Below, in pieces: positions 21,538-28,624 of a stretch of 32,880 bases of DNA. Source of the stretch: a virus. Below the pieces are notes generated by a model. That model was not told where the DNA came from, made no database searches, and worked only from the letters and a program-made list of their open reading frames with translations. The position numbers were made by a program, and so were the translations under genes. The DNA lies in the IMG/VR virus record IMGVR_UViG_3300022204_000015, positions 1 through 32,880 of that record; one strand, given 5' to 3'. The first letter of the stretch is position 1; every line of letters begins with the position of its first letter.

Positions 21538-22266
21538 ATGAAACGATTAACAATTTTATTATTTATAGTAGCAACCTTATTTAGTTGTGAATGTGATAGC
21601 CAGGTGCCGGGTATTGGGGGTACGCCATTTATCGCGGGCGGCGGTGGAGCAAGTACAATGTCTTTCGTCGGGTATTCGTCGGTATATGTGCAAAGTAATT
21701 TAACAGTAACTATAACAGCACCCGACAACATAGAGGCGGGCGATTTACTAATCGCTACTTTTTCTAATTCAGAGAACGGTGCAAACACTATAACAGGAGT
21801 ACCAACGGGGTGGACTTTAGTAACTCAATTACTAACTTCAAGTGTTTTGTGTTCATATACTTATATGAAAACGGCAACGGCTTCTGAACCGTCCGATTAT
21901 ACATTTACTAAATCATCAAGTTTTTTTGGTTATTGGGCGGTAGTCTGTTCTGTTTTTCGAGATTCAGAAACAGGAACGTGGGCGGTTGCAGACACAGCCA
22001 CAAATTACAGTAATACTGATGTGTACACAAGTGGCGCCGTAGATTGCGCCGACAATTGCCTTTATTTATTTTCTTTATGTGTTGACGGAGCTAGAACGAT
22101 AGATACACCCCCGTCCGACATGACAGAAGTATACGGAGTAACAGGGGTTGCCTCAAATTTTACTTATTATTCTTTTCAAAATTCAGAAAGTGGAATAACT
22201 AAATCTATTACATCAGATAGTATAGACGAAGCGCACACTATGGCGGTGGTAATTACTCATAACTAA
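21538..22266 (+). CDS. Putative tail adhesin with lipoprotein signal (242 aa)
   Basis: Begins MKRLTILLFIVATLFSCECD: a short signal peptide with lipobox LFSC, so Cys17 would be lipidated. The mature part starts with a Gly-rich linker (FIAGGGGASTM) and then a beta-sandwich domain with TVTITAPDNIEAGDLLIATF, GVPTGWTLV, CSYTYMKTATASEPSDYTFT and FRDSETGTWAV, the pattern of a widespread domain in phage tail and adhesin proteins. More AT-rich than the genes on both sides, which suggests a swapped-in module. Four Cys in the mature part may form disulphides, consistent with an exported protein. Function as receptor-binding protein is inferred from position. Confidence 0.6.
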   Translation: MKRLTILLFIVATLFSCECDSQVPGIGGTPFIAGGGGASTMSFVGYSSVYVQSNLTVTITAPDNIEAGDLLIATFSNSENGANTITGVPTGWTLVTQLLTSSVLCSYTYMKTATASEPSDYTFTKSSSFFGYWAVVCSVFRDSETGTWAVADTATNYSNTDVYTSGAVDCADNCLYLFSLCVDGARTIDTPPSDMTEVYGVTGVASNFTYYSFQNSESGITKSITSDSIDEAHTMAVVITHN

Positions 22267-22279
22267 ATACATTTTAAAA

Positions 22280-23029
22280 ATGAAACATATATTGCATATA
22301 CTACTAATTTTTCTTTGTTTAACAGGATTTGCACAAAGAAAACATTTAATTATAGATAGAGAGATAATTAAATCAGGTCTACCCGAAAAGTTTACAAGAC
22401 CAAACGGCCAAACTATTTACGGCGGTTATAAAGCCCTAACCGATTTACATTTTATAGACGGCTGGCGCGACGAAGTACGCCCGGAAATTAACCCCGCCTT
22501 ACAATATTACGGCCCGCGCTATTATAATGCTGCCATGGATGCCGTTACATGGCCGATAATAGATAAAACCATTGAAGAACTGGCAGAAGAAAAAGAAAAC
22601 CTACTTCAAAGCATTGAACAGGATTTTGATATTTTAGCCATAAAACAGCTATTAATTATTTTAACAAAAGATATTTTAAACGCGCCAGAAATTACCGCCG
22701 AAACCATAAACGCCATTGCCACCATTTACCCGCAATATAGAGCAGACAAAAGCTATCTATTAAACGATGTTTTTGTATATGAAACGGAATTGTACAGGGT
22801 AGTACAGGCGCATACTTCACAAAGCGACTGGAACCCAAACACCACCCCGGCATTATATACCAAATATACACCACCGGTCCAGGTGGCCGAGTGGGTACAA
22901 CCCACAGGAGCGCAGGATGCTTATAATATTGGGGACAAGGTATTGTTTGAGGGGAAAACCTACACAAGTCTGATAGATGCAAATACGTGGTCGCCTGCGA
23001 CTTACCCCGCAGGATGGCAAGAAATATAA
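22280..23029 (+). CDS. Putative tail fibre-associated protein with carbohydrate-binding modules (249 aa)
   Basis: A signal peptide (MKHILHILLIFLCLTGFA, cut after Ala18) precedes a helical region resembling XkdW-like accessory proteins (about 100-150: IEQDFDILAIKQLLIILTKD, INAIATIYPQYRADKSY). The C-terminal 90 residues hold two copies of a short aromatic module, YLLNDVFVYETELYRVVQAH-SDWNP and YNIGDKVLFEGKTYTSLIDA-TWSP, ending PAGWQEI. That is the pattern of CBM5/12-type chitin-binding modules, common at fibre tips. It likely helps bind a surface polysaccharide. Third consecutive tail gene with an export signal. Confidence 0.65.
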   Translation: MKHILHILLIFLCLTGFAQRKHLIIDREIIKSGLPEKFTRPNGQTIYGGYKALTDLHFIDGWRDEVRPEINPALQYYGPRYYNAAMDAVTWPIIDKTIEELAEEKENLLQSIEQDFDILAIKQLLIILTKDILNAPEITAETINAIATIYPQYRADKSYLLNDVFVYETELYRVVQAHTSQSDWNPNTTPALYTKYTPPVQVAEWVQPTGAQDAYNIGDKVLFEGKTYTSLIDANTWSPATYPAGWQEI

Positions 23030-23050
23030 ATTCACTTAAAAAATAAAGTT

Positions 23051-23419
23051 ATGAGAAAATTATTTTTAAAAGTATTGTATGTGTGGTTGAGATTAATTGT
23101 GGTAGAACGAACCGTTTCACGACCAGACATAAAAGACCACCTGGAGGGCGGAAAAATTATTTCGTTGGTGGTTACACTCCTTACGCCCTTTCTTTCCCTT
23201 ATTACCGAATATTGGCATGTTTACTCCCTGTTCACCGGATGGGTTACAGCAGCCTTACTCGGGTTGTTATGGGAAGGTTACCAAAAGAAAACGGGTAGAG
23301 GTACAGCCGACTGGTCAGATTTCAGGGCTACATCCAGGGGCGGTATGATAATGAGTTTCCAGTTAGGGGGAGTTATCGTTGCCGTATACTTTATACAAAA
23401 TTTAATTAACACCCTATGA
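23051..23419 (+). CDS. Membrane protein, holin candidate (122 aa)
   Basis: Three hydrophobic segments (about 35-53 IISLVVTLLTPFLSLITEY, 57-74 YSLFTGWVTAALLGLLW, and 100-118 SFQLGGVIVAVYFIQNL) with short charged loops; the loop TADWSDFRATSRGGMI recalls small membrane proteins of several families. It opens the lysis region after the tail genes, so a holin or antiholin role is plausible. There are no further diagnostic motifs. Its stop overlaps the next ATG (ATGA). Confidence 0.55.
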   Translation: MRKLFLKVLYVWLRLIVVERTVSRPDIKDHLEGGKIISLVVTLLTPFLSLITEYWHVYSLFTGWVTAALLGLLWEGYQKKTGRGTADWSDFRATSRGGMIMSFQLGGVIVAVYFIQNLINTL

Positions 23420-23592
23420 TAACAGATGCAGACATATTAGGCTCCACCCGGCAGGGCATGTATGAGGTAGTATTGTTTGGCGAAAAAAAGATCGCAGAAA
23501 AACACACCCACCCGGATATCGTGGATGCGTTGTGGTTAATAGATGGGGAGTTCTGGCCGGGTGAATTGCTGGATAAACAAAAGGAAATATAA
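23416..23592 (+). CDS. Small acidic protein (58 aa)
   Basis: Reads MITDADILGSTRQGMYEVVL, then EKHTHPDIVDALWLIDGEFW and a short charged tail. No membrane segment, no family recognised. The ATG overlaps the stop of the holin candidate and it lies in the lysis operon between two membrane protein genes. It might be a regulator of lysis timing or a tail leftover; the sequence does not say. Confidence 0.5.
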   Translation: MITDADILGSTRQGMYEVVLFGEKKIAEKHTHPDIVDALWLIDGEFWPGELLDKQKEI

Positions 23593-23608
23593 ATTTTAAA
23601 CGAATATT

Positions 23609-23887
23609 ATGGACGCAGTTATTATCACATCGATGGGGAGCCTTATGTCAATATTGCTTTTTATTATCGGCTATTTTTTGAAAATGCAAATAACGGTGAT
23701 AGAGGAATTAACCGTCTCTGTAAACATTTTGTCGCGCACCGTGGCGGTATTGGAAAACAAGACGGAAAACTCAATGCTAAATTGCGACATAAAACACAAC
23801 ACAATCGATAGTAGGTTGAAACGGCATGGGGAGCGTTTGGATGTAAACGAAAAAGAGATTGCTATTTTAAAAGAAAAAGTTAAATGA
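23609..23887 (+). CDS. Lysis-region protein with N-terminal membrane anchor and coiled coil (92 aa)
   Basis: One transmembrane segment at about residues 8-25 (SMGSLMSILLFIIGYFL), then a periplasmic or cytoplasmic coiled coil (IEELTVSVNILSRTVAVLEN; HGERLDVNEKEIAILKEKV). Topology matches small proteins next to endolysins that act as holin-associated or i-spanin-like proteins. Because a unimolecular spanin candidate follows at 24647, an accessory holin role is somewhat likelier. Its stop overlaps the endolysin start (ATGA), which supports joint expression. Confidence 0.5.
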   Translation: MDAVIITSMGSLMSILLFIIGYFLKMQITVIEELTVSVNILSRTVAVLENKTENSMLNCDIKHNTIDSRLKRHGERLDVNEKEIAILKEKVK

Positions 23888-24321
23888 GTGATTTATTAAA
23901 AATAGCATTGAGCCAATACGGGCAGGAGGAACGCCCTGGAGATAAGAACAACCCAACGATAGTTAACTATTCTAAGGAGTTGGGAAAGGGTTTTGAACGG
24001 GTGAACGATGATGAAACGCCCTGGTGCAGCATTTTTATAAATTGGGTTTGTTTAAAGGCAGGTGTGGAACGGTCGAAAAGTGCATCGGCACGTAGTTGGC
24101 TTAAGGTAGGTGAAAAGGTTGAACACCCGGAACCGGGCGACATTGTGGTTTTTATTAGGGGAAATAACCCGGCACAGGGACATGTAGGTATATTTATTTG
24201 CAAAAACAACCGACATGTAACCGTATTGGGCGGCAACCAGAATAACCGGGTCCAAATAAGCGAAAACTACCTTTTGTCGAGCGTACTTGAATACCGGAGA
24301 TTAAAGAAACTAATTACTTAA
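23884..24321 (+). CDS. Endolysin, TIGR02594-like peptidase
   Basis: Cell-wall hydrolase for host lysis. The sequence follows the TIGR02594 / CHAP-like pattern: IALSQYGQEERPGDKNNP at the start, DDETPWCSIFINWVC with catalytic Cys48, SASARSWLKVGEKV, PGDIVVF, and GHVGIF with the active-site His100. Full-length for the family at 145 residues. No signal peptide, so it depends on a holin for release. It lies in the middle of the lysis operon, coupled to the upstream gene by a four-base overlap. Confidence 0.9.
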   Translation: MSDLLKIALSQYGQEERPGDKNNPTIVNYSKELGKGFERVNDDETPWCSIFINWVCLKAGVERSKSASARSWLKVGEKVEHPEPGDIVVFIRGNNPAQGHVGIFICKNNRHVTVLGGNQNNRVQISENYLLSSVLEYRRLKKLIT

Positions 24322-24324
24322 AAG

Positions 24325-24417
24325 ATGGAAGATATAATATTATTAGCCTACACACTGGGAGTTGCATTAATTATACTATACAAGGTCTTGGCATGTTGGC
24401 GCGATGTTAAACATTAA
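24325..24417 (+). CDS. Tiny membrane protein (30 aa)
   Basis: MEDIILLAYTLGVALIILYK followed by VLACWRDVKH: a single transmembrane segment with a basic end. It starts three bases after the endolysin stop. Size and place suggest a pinholin-like or antiholin peptide, but such short frames can also be chance. Kept because the spacing fits the operon and the hydrophobic stretch is continuous. Confidence 0.4.
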   Translation: MEDIILLAYTLGVALIILYKVLACWRDVKH

Positions 24418-24428
24418 AAATTAAGAAA

Positions 24429-24650
24429 ATGAAACAGTTTATCAAAGAAATGCTGTCGGGTTCTGACGATACCTCTATAAAGAGAGTGTTGGCTTTTTTA
24501 TGCTATATCTGGTACTACGGAATATATGCAACAACCTATTTTGGTGAGTTGAGTACAACCCAAATAGAAATGTCGAATAATATTTTCTATATGGGTGGTG
24601 CTTTGATACTGGGGACGATGTTTGAGAAATTTAAGTTTAATTCCAAATGA
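24429..24650 (+). CDS. Small membrane protein (73 aa), holin-like
   Basis: Starts MKQFIKEMLSGSDDTSIKRV, then two hydrophobic segments at about 20-38 (VLAFLCYIWYYGIYATTYF) and 52-66 (IFYMGGALILGTMF), ending KFKFNSK. The two-segment topology with a basic C-terminus is that of class II holins. Its stop overlaps the spanin start (ATGA). Three candidate holin genes in one cassette is more than usual, so which one triggers lysis cannot be said. Confidence 0.5.
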   Translation: MKQFIKEMLSGSDDTSIKRVLAFLCYIWYYGIYATTYFGELSTTQIEMSNNIFYMGGALILGTMFEKFKFNSK

Positions 24651-25204
24651 AACAGCTAATTATATTCATATTTGCATGGTCGTTAACAAGTTGTTTGACT
24701 GTTAACCGCATCCAAAAAAACTGCGACAAGTTTGCAACGGTTTGTGTGGTCCCGGTTAAAACCGTTATCCAGCGAAAAGACACTACCATTTACCTGGAGC
24801 GTAAAATCCCGGTACCAATACCTGGCGACACGGTACGAATAGAAATACCCGTAATGGTTAAGGGTGAAAACAACCAGCCCGTAATACGGCCTCAAATTTC
24901 CATTAAACCAATTTACCGGGAAAGCGAACACATTGTATTAACGGCAAAAATAGAAAACAATAAAATACTGGCCGAGGCAAGGTTAAAGGAGGGGTTTGTA
25001 ATTGTTTCCATCGAGGACACCATCACCATAAAAGATGCCATTGTAAATACAACCACCGAAAACAATATAATACAACCCCCGTTTAAATTCATTCCCAAAT
25101 TATACAAGTTTACATTTTGGTTGTTTTGGTCTGAAATGTTGGCCATTGCCTTACTGGTTGTCTGGAAATTAAAAGGGGGAGTTATTAAAAAAATATTAAG
25201 GTAA
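24647..25204 (+). CDS. Probable unimolecular spanin (185 aa)
   Basis: The N-terminus MKQLIIFIFAWSLTSCLTVN has a lipobox LTSC with Cys16, placing that end in the outer membrane. Near the C-terminus, about residues 152-175 (FTFWLFWSEMLAIALLVVW) form a transmembrane segment for the inner membrane, ending in a basic tail. The middle, beta-rich part (TTIYLERKIPVPIPGDTVRI; SIKPIYRESEHIVLTAKIE) would span the periplasm. Lipoprotein at one end and membrane anchor at the other is the topology of T1 gp11-like u-spanins, which fuse the two membranes in the last lysis step. Assignment rests on topology and place, not on sequence similarity. Confidence 0.65.
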   Translation: MKQLIIFIFAWSLTSCLTVNRIQKNCDKFATVCVVPVKTVIQRKDTTIYLERKIPVPIPGDTVRIEIPVMVKGENNQPVIRPQISIKPIYRESEHIVLTAKIENNKILAEARLKEGFVIVSIEDTITIKDAIVNTTTENNIIQPPFKFIPKLYKFTFWLFWSEMLAIALLVVWKLKGGVIKKILR

Positions 25205-25239
25205 AAGTTCCCTAATTCGTTCCCTACAAAAATAAAAAA

Positions 25240-25270
25240 CGCCGTAAACACAAGGCTTACGGCGCTTTTT
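25240..25270. terminator. Bidirectional terminator
   Basis: CGCCGTAA (25240-25247) and TTACGGCG (25257-25264) with a 9-nt loop, an A-run before and a T-run after. It ends the late operon on the plus strand and, read on the minus strand, follows directly after the tRNA-like 3' end. Confidence 0.75.
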
Positions 25271-25271
25271 A

Positions 25272-25300
25272 TGTACCCGGGGCGGGACTAGCCCACACGT
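25272..25300 (-). other. tRNA 3'-end-like sequence, possible att core
   Basis: On the minus strand the stretch reads CGTGTGGGCTAGTCCCGCCC then CGGGTAC. GTGGG and CCCGC can form a T-arm-like stem, and CCCGGGT looks like the 3' half of an acceptor stem. The loop is CTAGT instead of the usual seven-base TTCGANT, so it is not a functional tRNA here. Integrases of this type often use tRNA 3' ends as attachment cores. Confidence 0.4.
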
Positions 25301-25392
25301 AATCAAATACATGAAACCCCCGTGTTTATTACACTTTTCAATTTTAATTATGTTTAAAAGTAAGTATTATTTGAATAAAATTACCTAAAAAG

Positions 25393-25423
25393 TTCCCTAA
25401 TTCGTTCCCTAGTTGTATCTTTG
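25393..25423 (+). promoter_or_regulatory. Integrase promoter
   Basis: TATCTTTG at 25416-25423 is a perfect TAnnTTTG box, 19 bases before the integrase ATG. The -33 position (TTC at 25393-25395) is weak and overlaps an arm-type box, suggesting control by integrase binding. Confidence 0.5.
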
Positions 25424-25442
25424 TTTTTTAAAACAGAGCCAC

Positions 25443-26711
25443 ATGTTTTACCTCAAAGATAAGAAAAAAGAACGAACCGCCATAGAGGCCATTATTTCCA
25501 TACAGGGAAAAAAATACAAATACGCCACCGGGCAAAGCGTTAACCCGGAAGGATGGAAGGATGGAAGGGCGAAATTTTCGAAAGCTTACCCTGATGGCAA
25601 AGCCATAAACCTGCGACTGGAGTTGATTAAAACCGCCATAAATGAGGCCGTTGAGTTTTACGCACTTGGCCGCACCGTCCCGCAAACGGGTGAGTTTAGG
25701 ACAAAGATAAACGAGCGTTTACAAACGGGACCGGGTGCCGGTAAAAAAACCCTTATTGCATACACCCGCCAGTTTATCCGTGATAAACATTTTTCGGACT
25801 CCACCTGCGACAAATACATTACCACCATCAACAAACTAGAGGAATACGAGGCACAGTATGGGCTTAAATTGTATTTCGACCACATCGACATTGCCTTTTA
25901 CAACCATTTTAAAACGTGGTTTTACAGCCTTATCAACCCACAGACTGGCGAGTCCTACTCCAAAAATTATTTTGGGAGCCTTATAAAATGTATTAAAAGG
26001 GTGATGCGTTACTCGCTCGAAAACGGCGACCATTACAATAAAAAATTTAACCACAGCGAGTTTGTGGTCGACAACGAGGATGCCGAAACCATTTACCTCA
26101 CCGCCGCCGAATTAATGGCCATTTTTAACCTGGAGATCAACACCGAAAATGTAAGGAAATTAACCACCGACCGCCGCGAAATTAACATCAACAAAAAGGT
26201 TCAATCTCTCCGCCGGGTACGCGACCGTTTTTTAATTGGCGCCTATACCGCCCTGCGGGTGAGCGATTTTAACCGCCTCAGTTTTGTACACATCGAGAAT
26301 GGGTTTTTAAAAGTATCCACATTAAAAACACAAACGCCCTTAATTATCCCGGTTCACCCGGTTGTGAGCGCCATTGTGGAGCGCGGCGGGCTCGATTACC
26401 GCGTAAGCTCACAAAAAATAAACGAACACATAAAAGAGGTCTGCCTATTGGCGGGTATTGTTGCACCCGTTACGCTTTCGCGCACCCACGCGGGCCGGCG
26501 GGTAGAAACCACCCTCCCAAAATACAAGCTGGTGGGAACACATACCGCCAGGCGCAGCGCCGCGACAAATATGTATAAAGCAGGCATACCCGCCATTAGT
26601 ATTATGAAAATTACCGGCCATTCTACCGAAAAAAGTTTTATGAAATACATTAAAATAACCGCCGAGGAAAACGCCGAGATTTTGGCGGCACACGCCTATT
26701 TTAACGGCTAG
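25443..26711 (+). CDS. int: Tyrosine integrase, Bacteroidota phage type
   Basis: Site-specific recombinase that inserts and, with an excisionase, removes the phage. Start ATG 25443 gives 422 residues beginning MFYLKDKKKERTAIEAIISI: an N-terminal arm-binding domain (GQSVNPEGWKDGRAKF at about 31-46), a SAM-like core-binding domain (about 105-215) and the catalytic domain with Arg272 (ALRVSDF), Lys295 (STLKTQ), His367 and Arg370 (HTARR), His393 (TGHS) and nucleophile Tyr402 (KYIK). All catalytic residues are present. It is adjacent to an attP-like region and convergent with the lysogeny genes, overlapping the next stop by 11 bases. Confidence 0.93.
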   Translation: MFYLKDKKKERTAIEAIISIQGKKYKYATGQSVNPEGWKDGRAKFSKAYPDGKAINLRLELIKTAINEAVEFYALGRTVPQTGEFRTKINERLQTGPGAGKKTLIAYTRQFIRDKHFSDSTCDKYITTINKLEEYEAQYGLKLYFDHIDIAFYNHFKTWFYSLINPQTGESYSKNYFGSLIKCIKRVMRYSLENGDHYNKKFNHSEFVVDNEDAETIYLTAAELMAIFNLEINTENVRKLTTDRREININKKVQSLRRVRDRFLIGAYTALRVSDFNRLSFVHIENGFLKVSTLKTQTPLIIPVHPVVSAIVERGGLDYRVSSQKINEHIKEVCLLAGIVAPVTLSRTHAGRRVETTLPKYKLVGTHTARRSAATNMYKAGIPAISIMKITGHSTEKSFMKYIKITAEENAEILAAHAYFNG

Positions 26712-27087
26712 GAATTGGCGAAGCCGCTGCCCGCAGGTATTTTTCTGCTGAAAGCATGGTAATTAAACCGCTTAGCGATAAGGCCGCGCCCCCGGCAACC
26801 GCAATTTTTTGCGCCTGCTCGTCTTTTATAAAAAAAGCGGCAGTTGTACCGGCCACCCCAACAAACTGTAAAATAAACCCCGTTTGCCGTTGTTTGTGGT
26901 ACTGGTTAAGGCTTTGTTTTATCCAGGCTATTTCGGTGGGTTGATCGCTTATCTGTTTGGCCATTTCAGTAAAAACACTTTTCTGCTCCGGCTCAAAATA
27001 AATGGCGTCGGTTTTTATTTTTCTTTCCTGCGAATACGCAAATAAACTTACAAGTGTAAAAAGTAGGGCAAGTGTTAAGTTTTTCAT
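26701..27087 (-). CDS. Exported membrane-associated protein of the lysogeny region (128 aa)
   Basis: Begins with a signal peptide (MKNLTLALLFTLVSLFAYSQ) and has a hydrophobic hairpin near residues 70-110 (GFILQFVGVAGTTAAFF; KIAVAGGAALSLSGLITML). No family recognised. It is the last gene of the leftward lysogeny transcript, coupled to the upstream membrane protein by a four-base overlap. A superinfection-exclusion or moron function expressed in the lysogen would fit its place and its envelope location, but that is inference. Its end overlaps the integrase end. Confidence 0.6.
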   Translation of the reverse strand: MKNLTLALLFTLVSLFAYSQERKIKTDAIYFEPEQKSVFTEMAKQISDQPTEIAWIKQSLNQYHKQRQTGFILQFVGVAGTTAAFFIKDEQAQKIAVAGGAALSLSGLITMLSAEKYLRAAASPIPSR

Positions 27088-27356
27088 TTGTTTAATAGTT
27101 GTCGAAGTTCAAAAATATAATTTTCTAAATTATGTATTTTACCATTATTGATAATTAATATAACTATACAAATAATAACACAGGCAATGGAACAAATATG
27201 GAACACTATTACTATCTTGACTGAATATTCCATGCGGTGCTGGTACTTGCTTATTTTTTTCCCCAGTTGGGTATGCTCCTTTTTTAGTTGAGCGGTAGCC
27301 GGGGCGATGTTGATAATGTTATTTTTATCACCATCGCTTTTTGCGGTTTGTGCCAT
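27084..27356 (-). CDS. Membrane protein of the lysogeny region (90 aa)
   Basis: I start at ATG 27356 (MAQTAKSDGDKNNIINIAPA) since the longer frame would read through the C11 tract. A basic helix (QLKKEHTQLGKKISKYQHR) precedes one strong transmembrane segment (VKIVIVFHICSIACVIICIVI) and a short coiled end (NLENYIFELRQLLNK). No family recognised. It is cotranscribed leftward with the exported protein, probably from the promoter region that contains the poly-C tract, and may be an exclusion protein. Confidence 0.6.
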   Translation of the reverse strand: MAQTAKSDGDKNNIINIAPATAQLKKEHTQLGKKISKYQHRMEYSVKIVIVFHICSIACVIICIVILIINNGKIHNLENYIFELRQLLNK

Positions 27357-27433
27357 TAAATATTCTGTATTAACTGGTTTTGGGTAAATATATAATAATT
27401 TTACCCCCCCCCCCACAGGTTAACAAAATATTT
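27357..27433 (-). promoter_or_regulatory. Leftward promoter region with C11 (G11) tract
   Basis: On the minus strand eleven G (27404-27414 on the plus strand are C) are followed after 11 bases by TATATTTA, one mismatch from TAnnTTTG, upstream of the ATG at 27356. The homopolymer would occupy the -33/-7 spacer. Slippage there could vary promoter strength. Confidence 0.35.
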
Positions 27434-27832
27434 TTACTGTTTTAAAACACTCTTTAAAATTTTTATTTGCTCGTCTTTTTCCTTTATTATAGCCTTTAAG
27501 TGTTTAACCTCCGTTTCCAGTGCCGCACTGTTCCCGCCCATATTTCCATGAAACCCGCCGCCAATATTGGCAAGGGTATTACCGCCGCCGTTACTGCTTA
27601 TACTTTGTGTTTGTTCACCGCTTATCGCTTCCCCACGTATTAACCAGTTTAAGTCCAGATTTTTAAAATGACCGGCAAGTAATACCAGTTTTTGGAAGGT
27701 GAGATTATTGGTTCCTTTTTTCAGGTGGCTGATAAACCCCCGGTCACTTTCTAATATAAGTGCCAGCTCTACATTTTTACACTTTTGCAGGTAGGTAAAT
27801 TCAAACAATCGGTTATAGATTTTAAGGCTCAT
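27434..27832 (-). CDS. XRE-type phage repressor (132 aa)
   Basis: The N-terminal 65 residues form a helix-turn-helix: CKNVELALILESDRGFISHLKKG with LILE-SDRGFISHL as the HTH, then LTFQKLVLLAGHFKNLDLNWLIRGE, a typical end of the Bacteroidota CI-like domain. A Gly/Asn-rich linker (SSNGGGNTLANIGGGFHGNM) joins a C-terminal leucine-zipper-like coil (LETEVKHLKAIIKEKDEQIKIL) for oligomerisation. There is no S24 self-cleavage domain, so induction cannot use RecA-stimulated autocleavage. It is divergent from the Cro-like gene across an operator-rich region. Confidence 0.82.
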   Translation of the reverse strand: MSLKIYNRLFEFTYLQKCKNVELALILESDRGFISHLKKGTNNLTFQKLVLLAGHFKNLDLNWLIRGEAISGEQTQSISSNGGGNTLANIGGGFHGNMGGNSAALETEVKHLKAIIKEKDEQIKILKSVLKQ

Positions 27833-27955
27833 AATGCTTTTTTATGTTGTACAACACACAACAAAATTGTAAATACTATTGTATATATTACAACTATGTT
27901 GTACTATTGTACTGTTCAATTATTACTCAACTGTTCAAAATTAGTTAAAACGAGA
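27833..27955. promoter_or_regulatory. Divergent operator-promoter region
   Basis: Between the repressor and Cro-like genes. It contains a perfect 12-bp palindrome TGTTGTACAACA (27845-27856), repeated TTGTAC boxes (27848, 27899, 27907), a TTGTAA/TTACAA pair (27868 and 27888), and two CTGTTCAA boxes 19 bases apart (27912, 27931). These look like sites for the two regulators. I see no perfect TAnnTTTG box in either direction. Confidence 0.6.
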
Positions 27956-28210
27956 ATGAAAAACAATACCGAAATAACGTTACAGGGTTTCACCGCCGAT
28001 TTTGACAACCAGCCCTTTTGGCTGCAAAAAAAGCTGCGTAAAGACATTATGTACCGTTGCGGCTGGAAAAGCAGAACCACCTTTCAAAACAAGCTAAAAG
28101 GGGAAACACCCATTAAACCACCCGAAAAAGCGGTTATACGCGAATTATTTAAGGCCCACGACATTGAGGTGAGTATTGTTGCACCCGTGTGTGCGCCCGC
28201 TGAAATTTAA
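27956..28210 (+). CDS. Cro-like / early regulator (84 aa)
   Basis: Starts at ATG 27956 (MKNNTEITLQGFTADFDNQP); the longer frame from 27785 would cross the operator. The core DIMYRCGWKSRTTFQNKLKG reads as a short helix-turn-helix, and the next part (PIKPPEKAVIRELFKAHDI) resembles the end of small Bacteroidota phage HTH proteins. First gene of the rightward early operon opposite the repressor, the place of Cro. Likely binds the shared operator and allows early transcription. Confidence 0.65.
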   Translation: MKNNTEITLQGFTADFDNQPFWLQKKLRKDIMYRCGWKSRTTFQNKLKGETPIKPPEKAVIRELFKAHDIEVSIVAPVCAPAEI

Positions 28211-28227
28211 CCTTAAAAAGTAAAACC

Positions 28228-28614
28228 ATGAACCTGCATGTAACACCGCGCGAAACGCAAATTATGGAGCTTTTATCCTTCGGCAACAGCCAGAAGGAAA
28301 TTGCCGATATTTTGGGCTGCTCCATTAATACGGTCGACACGCACATTAAAAATATCAAAGAAAAAACAGGTCTGCAAAAAGCCAACGAAATCGGCTGCGC
28401 CTACCTGTTTAAACGTTACCACCTGCCAATTAGCGACATTTGCGAACGTACCCGAAAACGCATTGCCATTGCCCTGCTGGCCCTGAGCCTTTTTAGCATT
28501 TTTATGCACACCACCGATTTTTTTAGAGTATTGCGCCCAACAACCCGAGCCACATCACGCACAGGCGCAAAAAGGGGAAGGAAAGACGACGCATTTTATT
28601 TAAAAACCGCTTAA
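28228..28614 (+). CDS. LuxR-type HTH protein with membrane segment (128 aa)
   Basis: The first 65 residues are a clean LuxR/GerE HTH: TPRETQIMELLSFGNSQKEI, then ADILGCSINTVDTHIKNIKEKTG. A hydrophobic stretch follows at about residues 80-95 (RIAIALLALSLFSIFMH), then a basic tail. A LuxR domain followed by a transmembrane segment, with no receiver or sensor domain, is unusual but seen in Bacteroidota mobile elements. It may tether DNA to the membrane or be an activator of early or late genes. Confidence 0.75.
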   Translation: MNLHVTPRETQIMELLSFGNSQKEIADILGCSINTVDTHIKNIKEKTGLQKANEIGCAYLFKRYHLPISDICERTRKRIAIALLALSLFSIFMHTTDFFRVLRPTTRATSRTGAKRGRKDDAFYLKTA

Positions 28615-28624
28615 TAATAAAGTT

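Larger units (their letters stand above)
25203..25411. other. attP-like region with integrase arm-type repeats
   Basis: A 24-bp direct repeat (AAAAGTTCCCTAATTC, then GTTCCCTA) occurs at 25203-25226 and 25388-25411. Each copy holds two GTTCCCTA boxes 12 bases apart, giving four boxes that flank a tRNA-end-like core and a terminator, as arm sites flank a phage attachment core. The integrase starts 31 bases further on. I infer that integrase binds these boxes; the right-hand pair overlaps the -33 region of its own promoter. Confidence 0.6.

Noticed and set aside
25272-25300. Functional tRNA gene on the minus strand
   Set aside because: Only a T-arm and acceptor-like end are seen, with a five-base loop; the D-arm and anticodon arm are missing.
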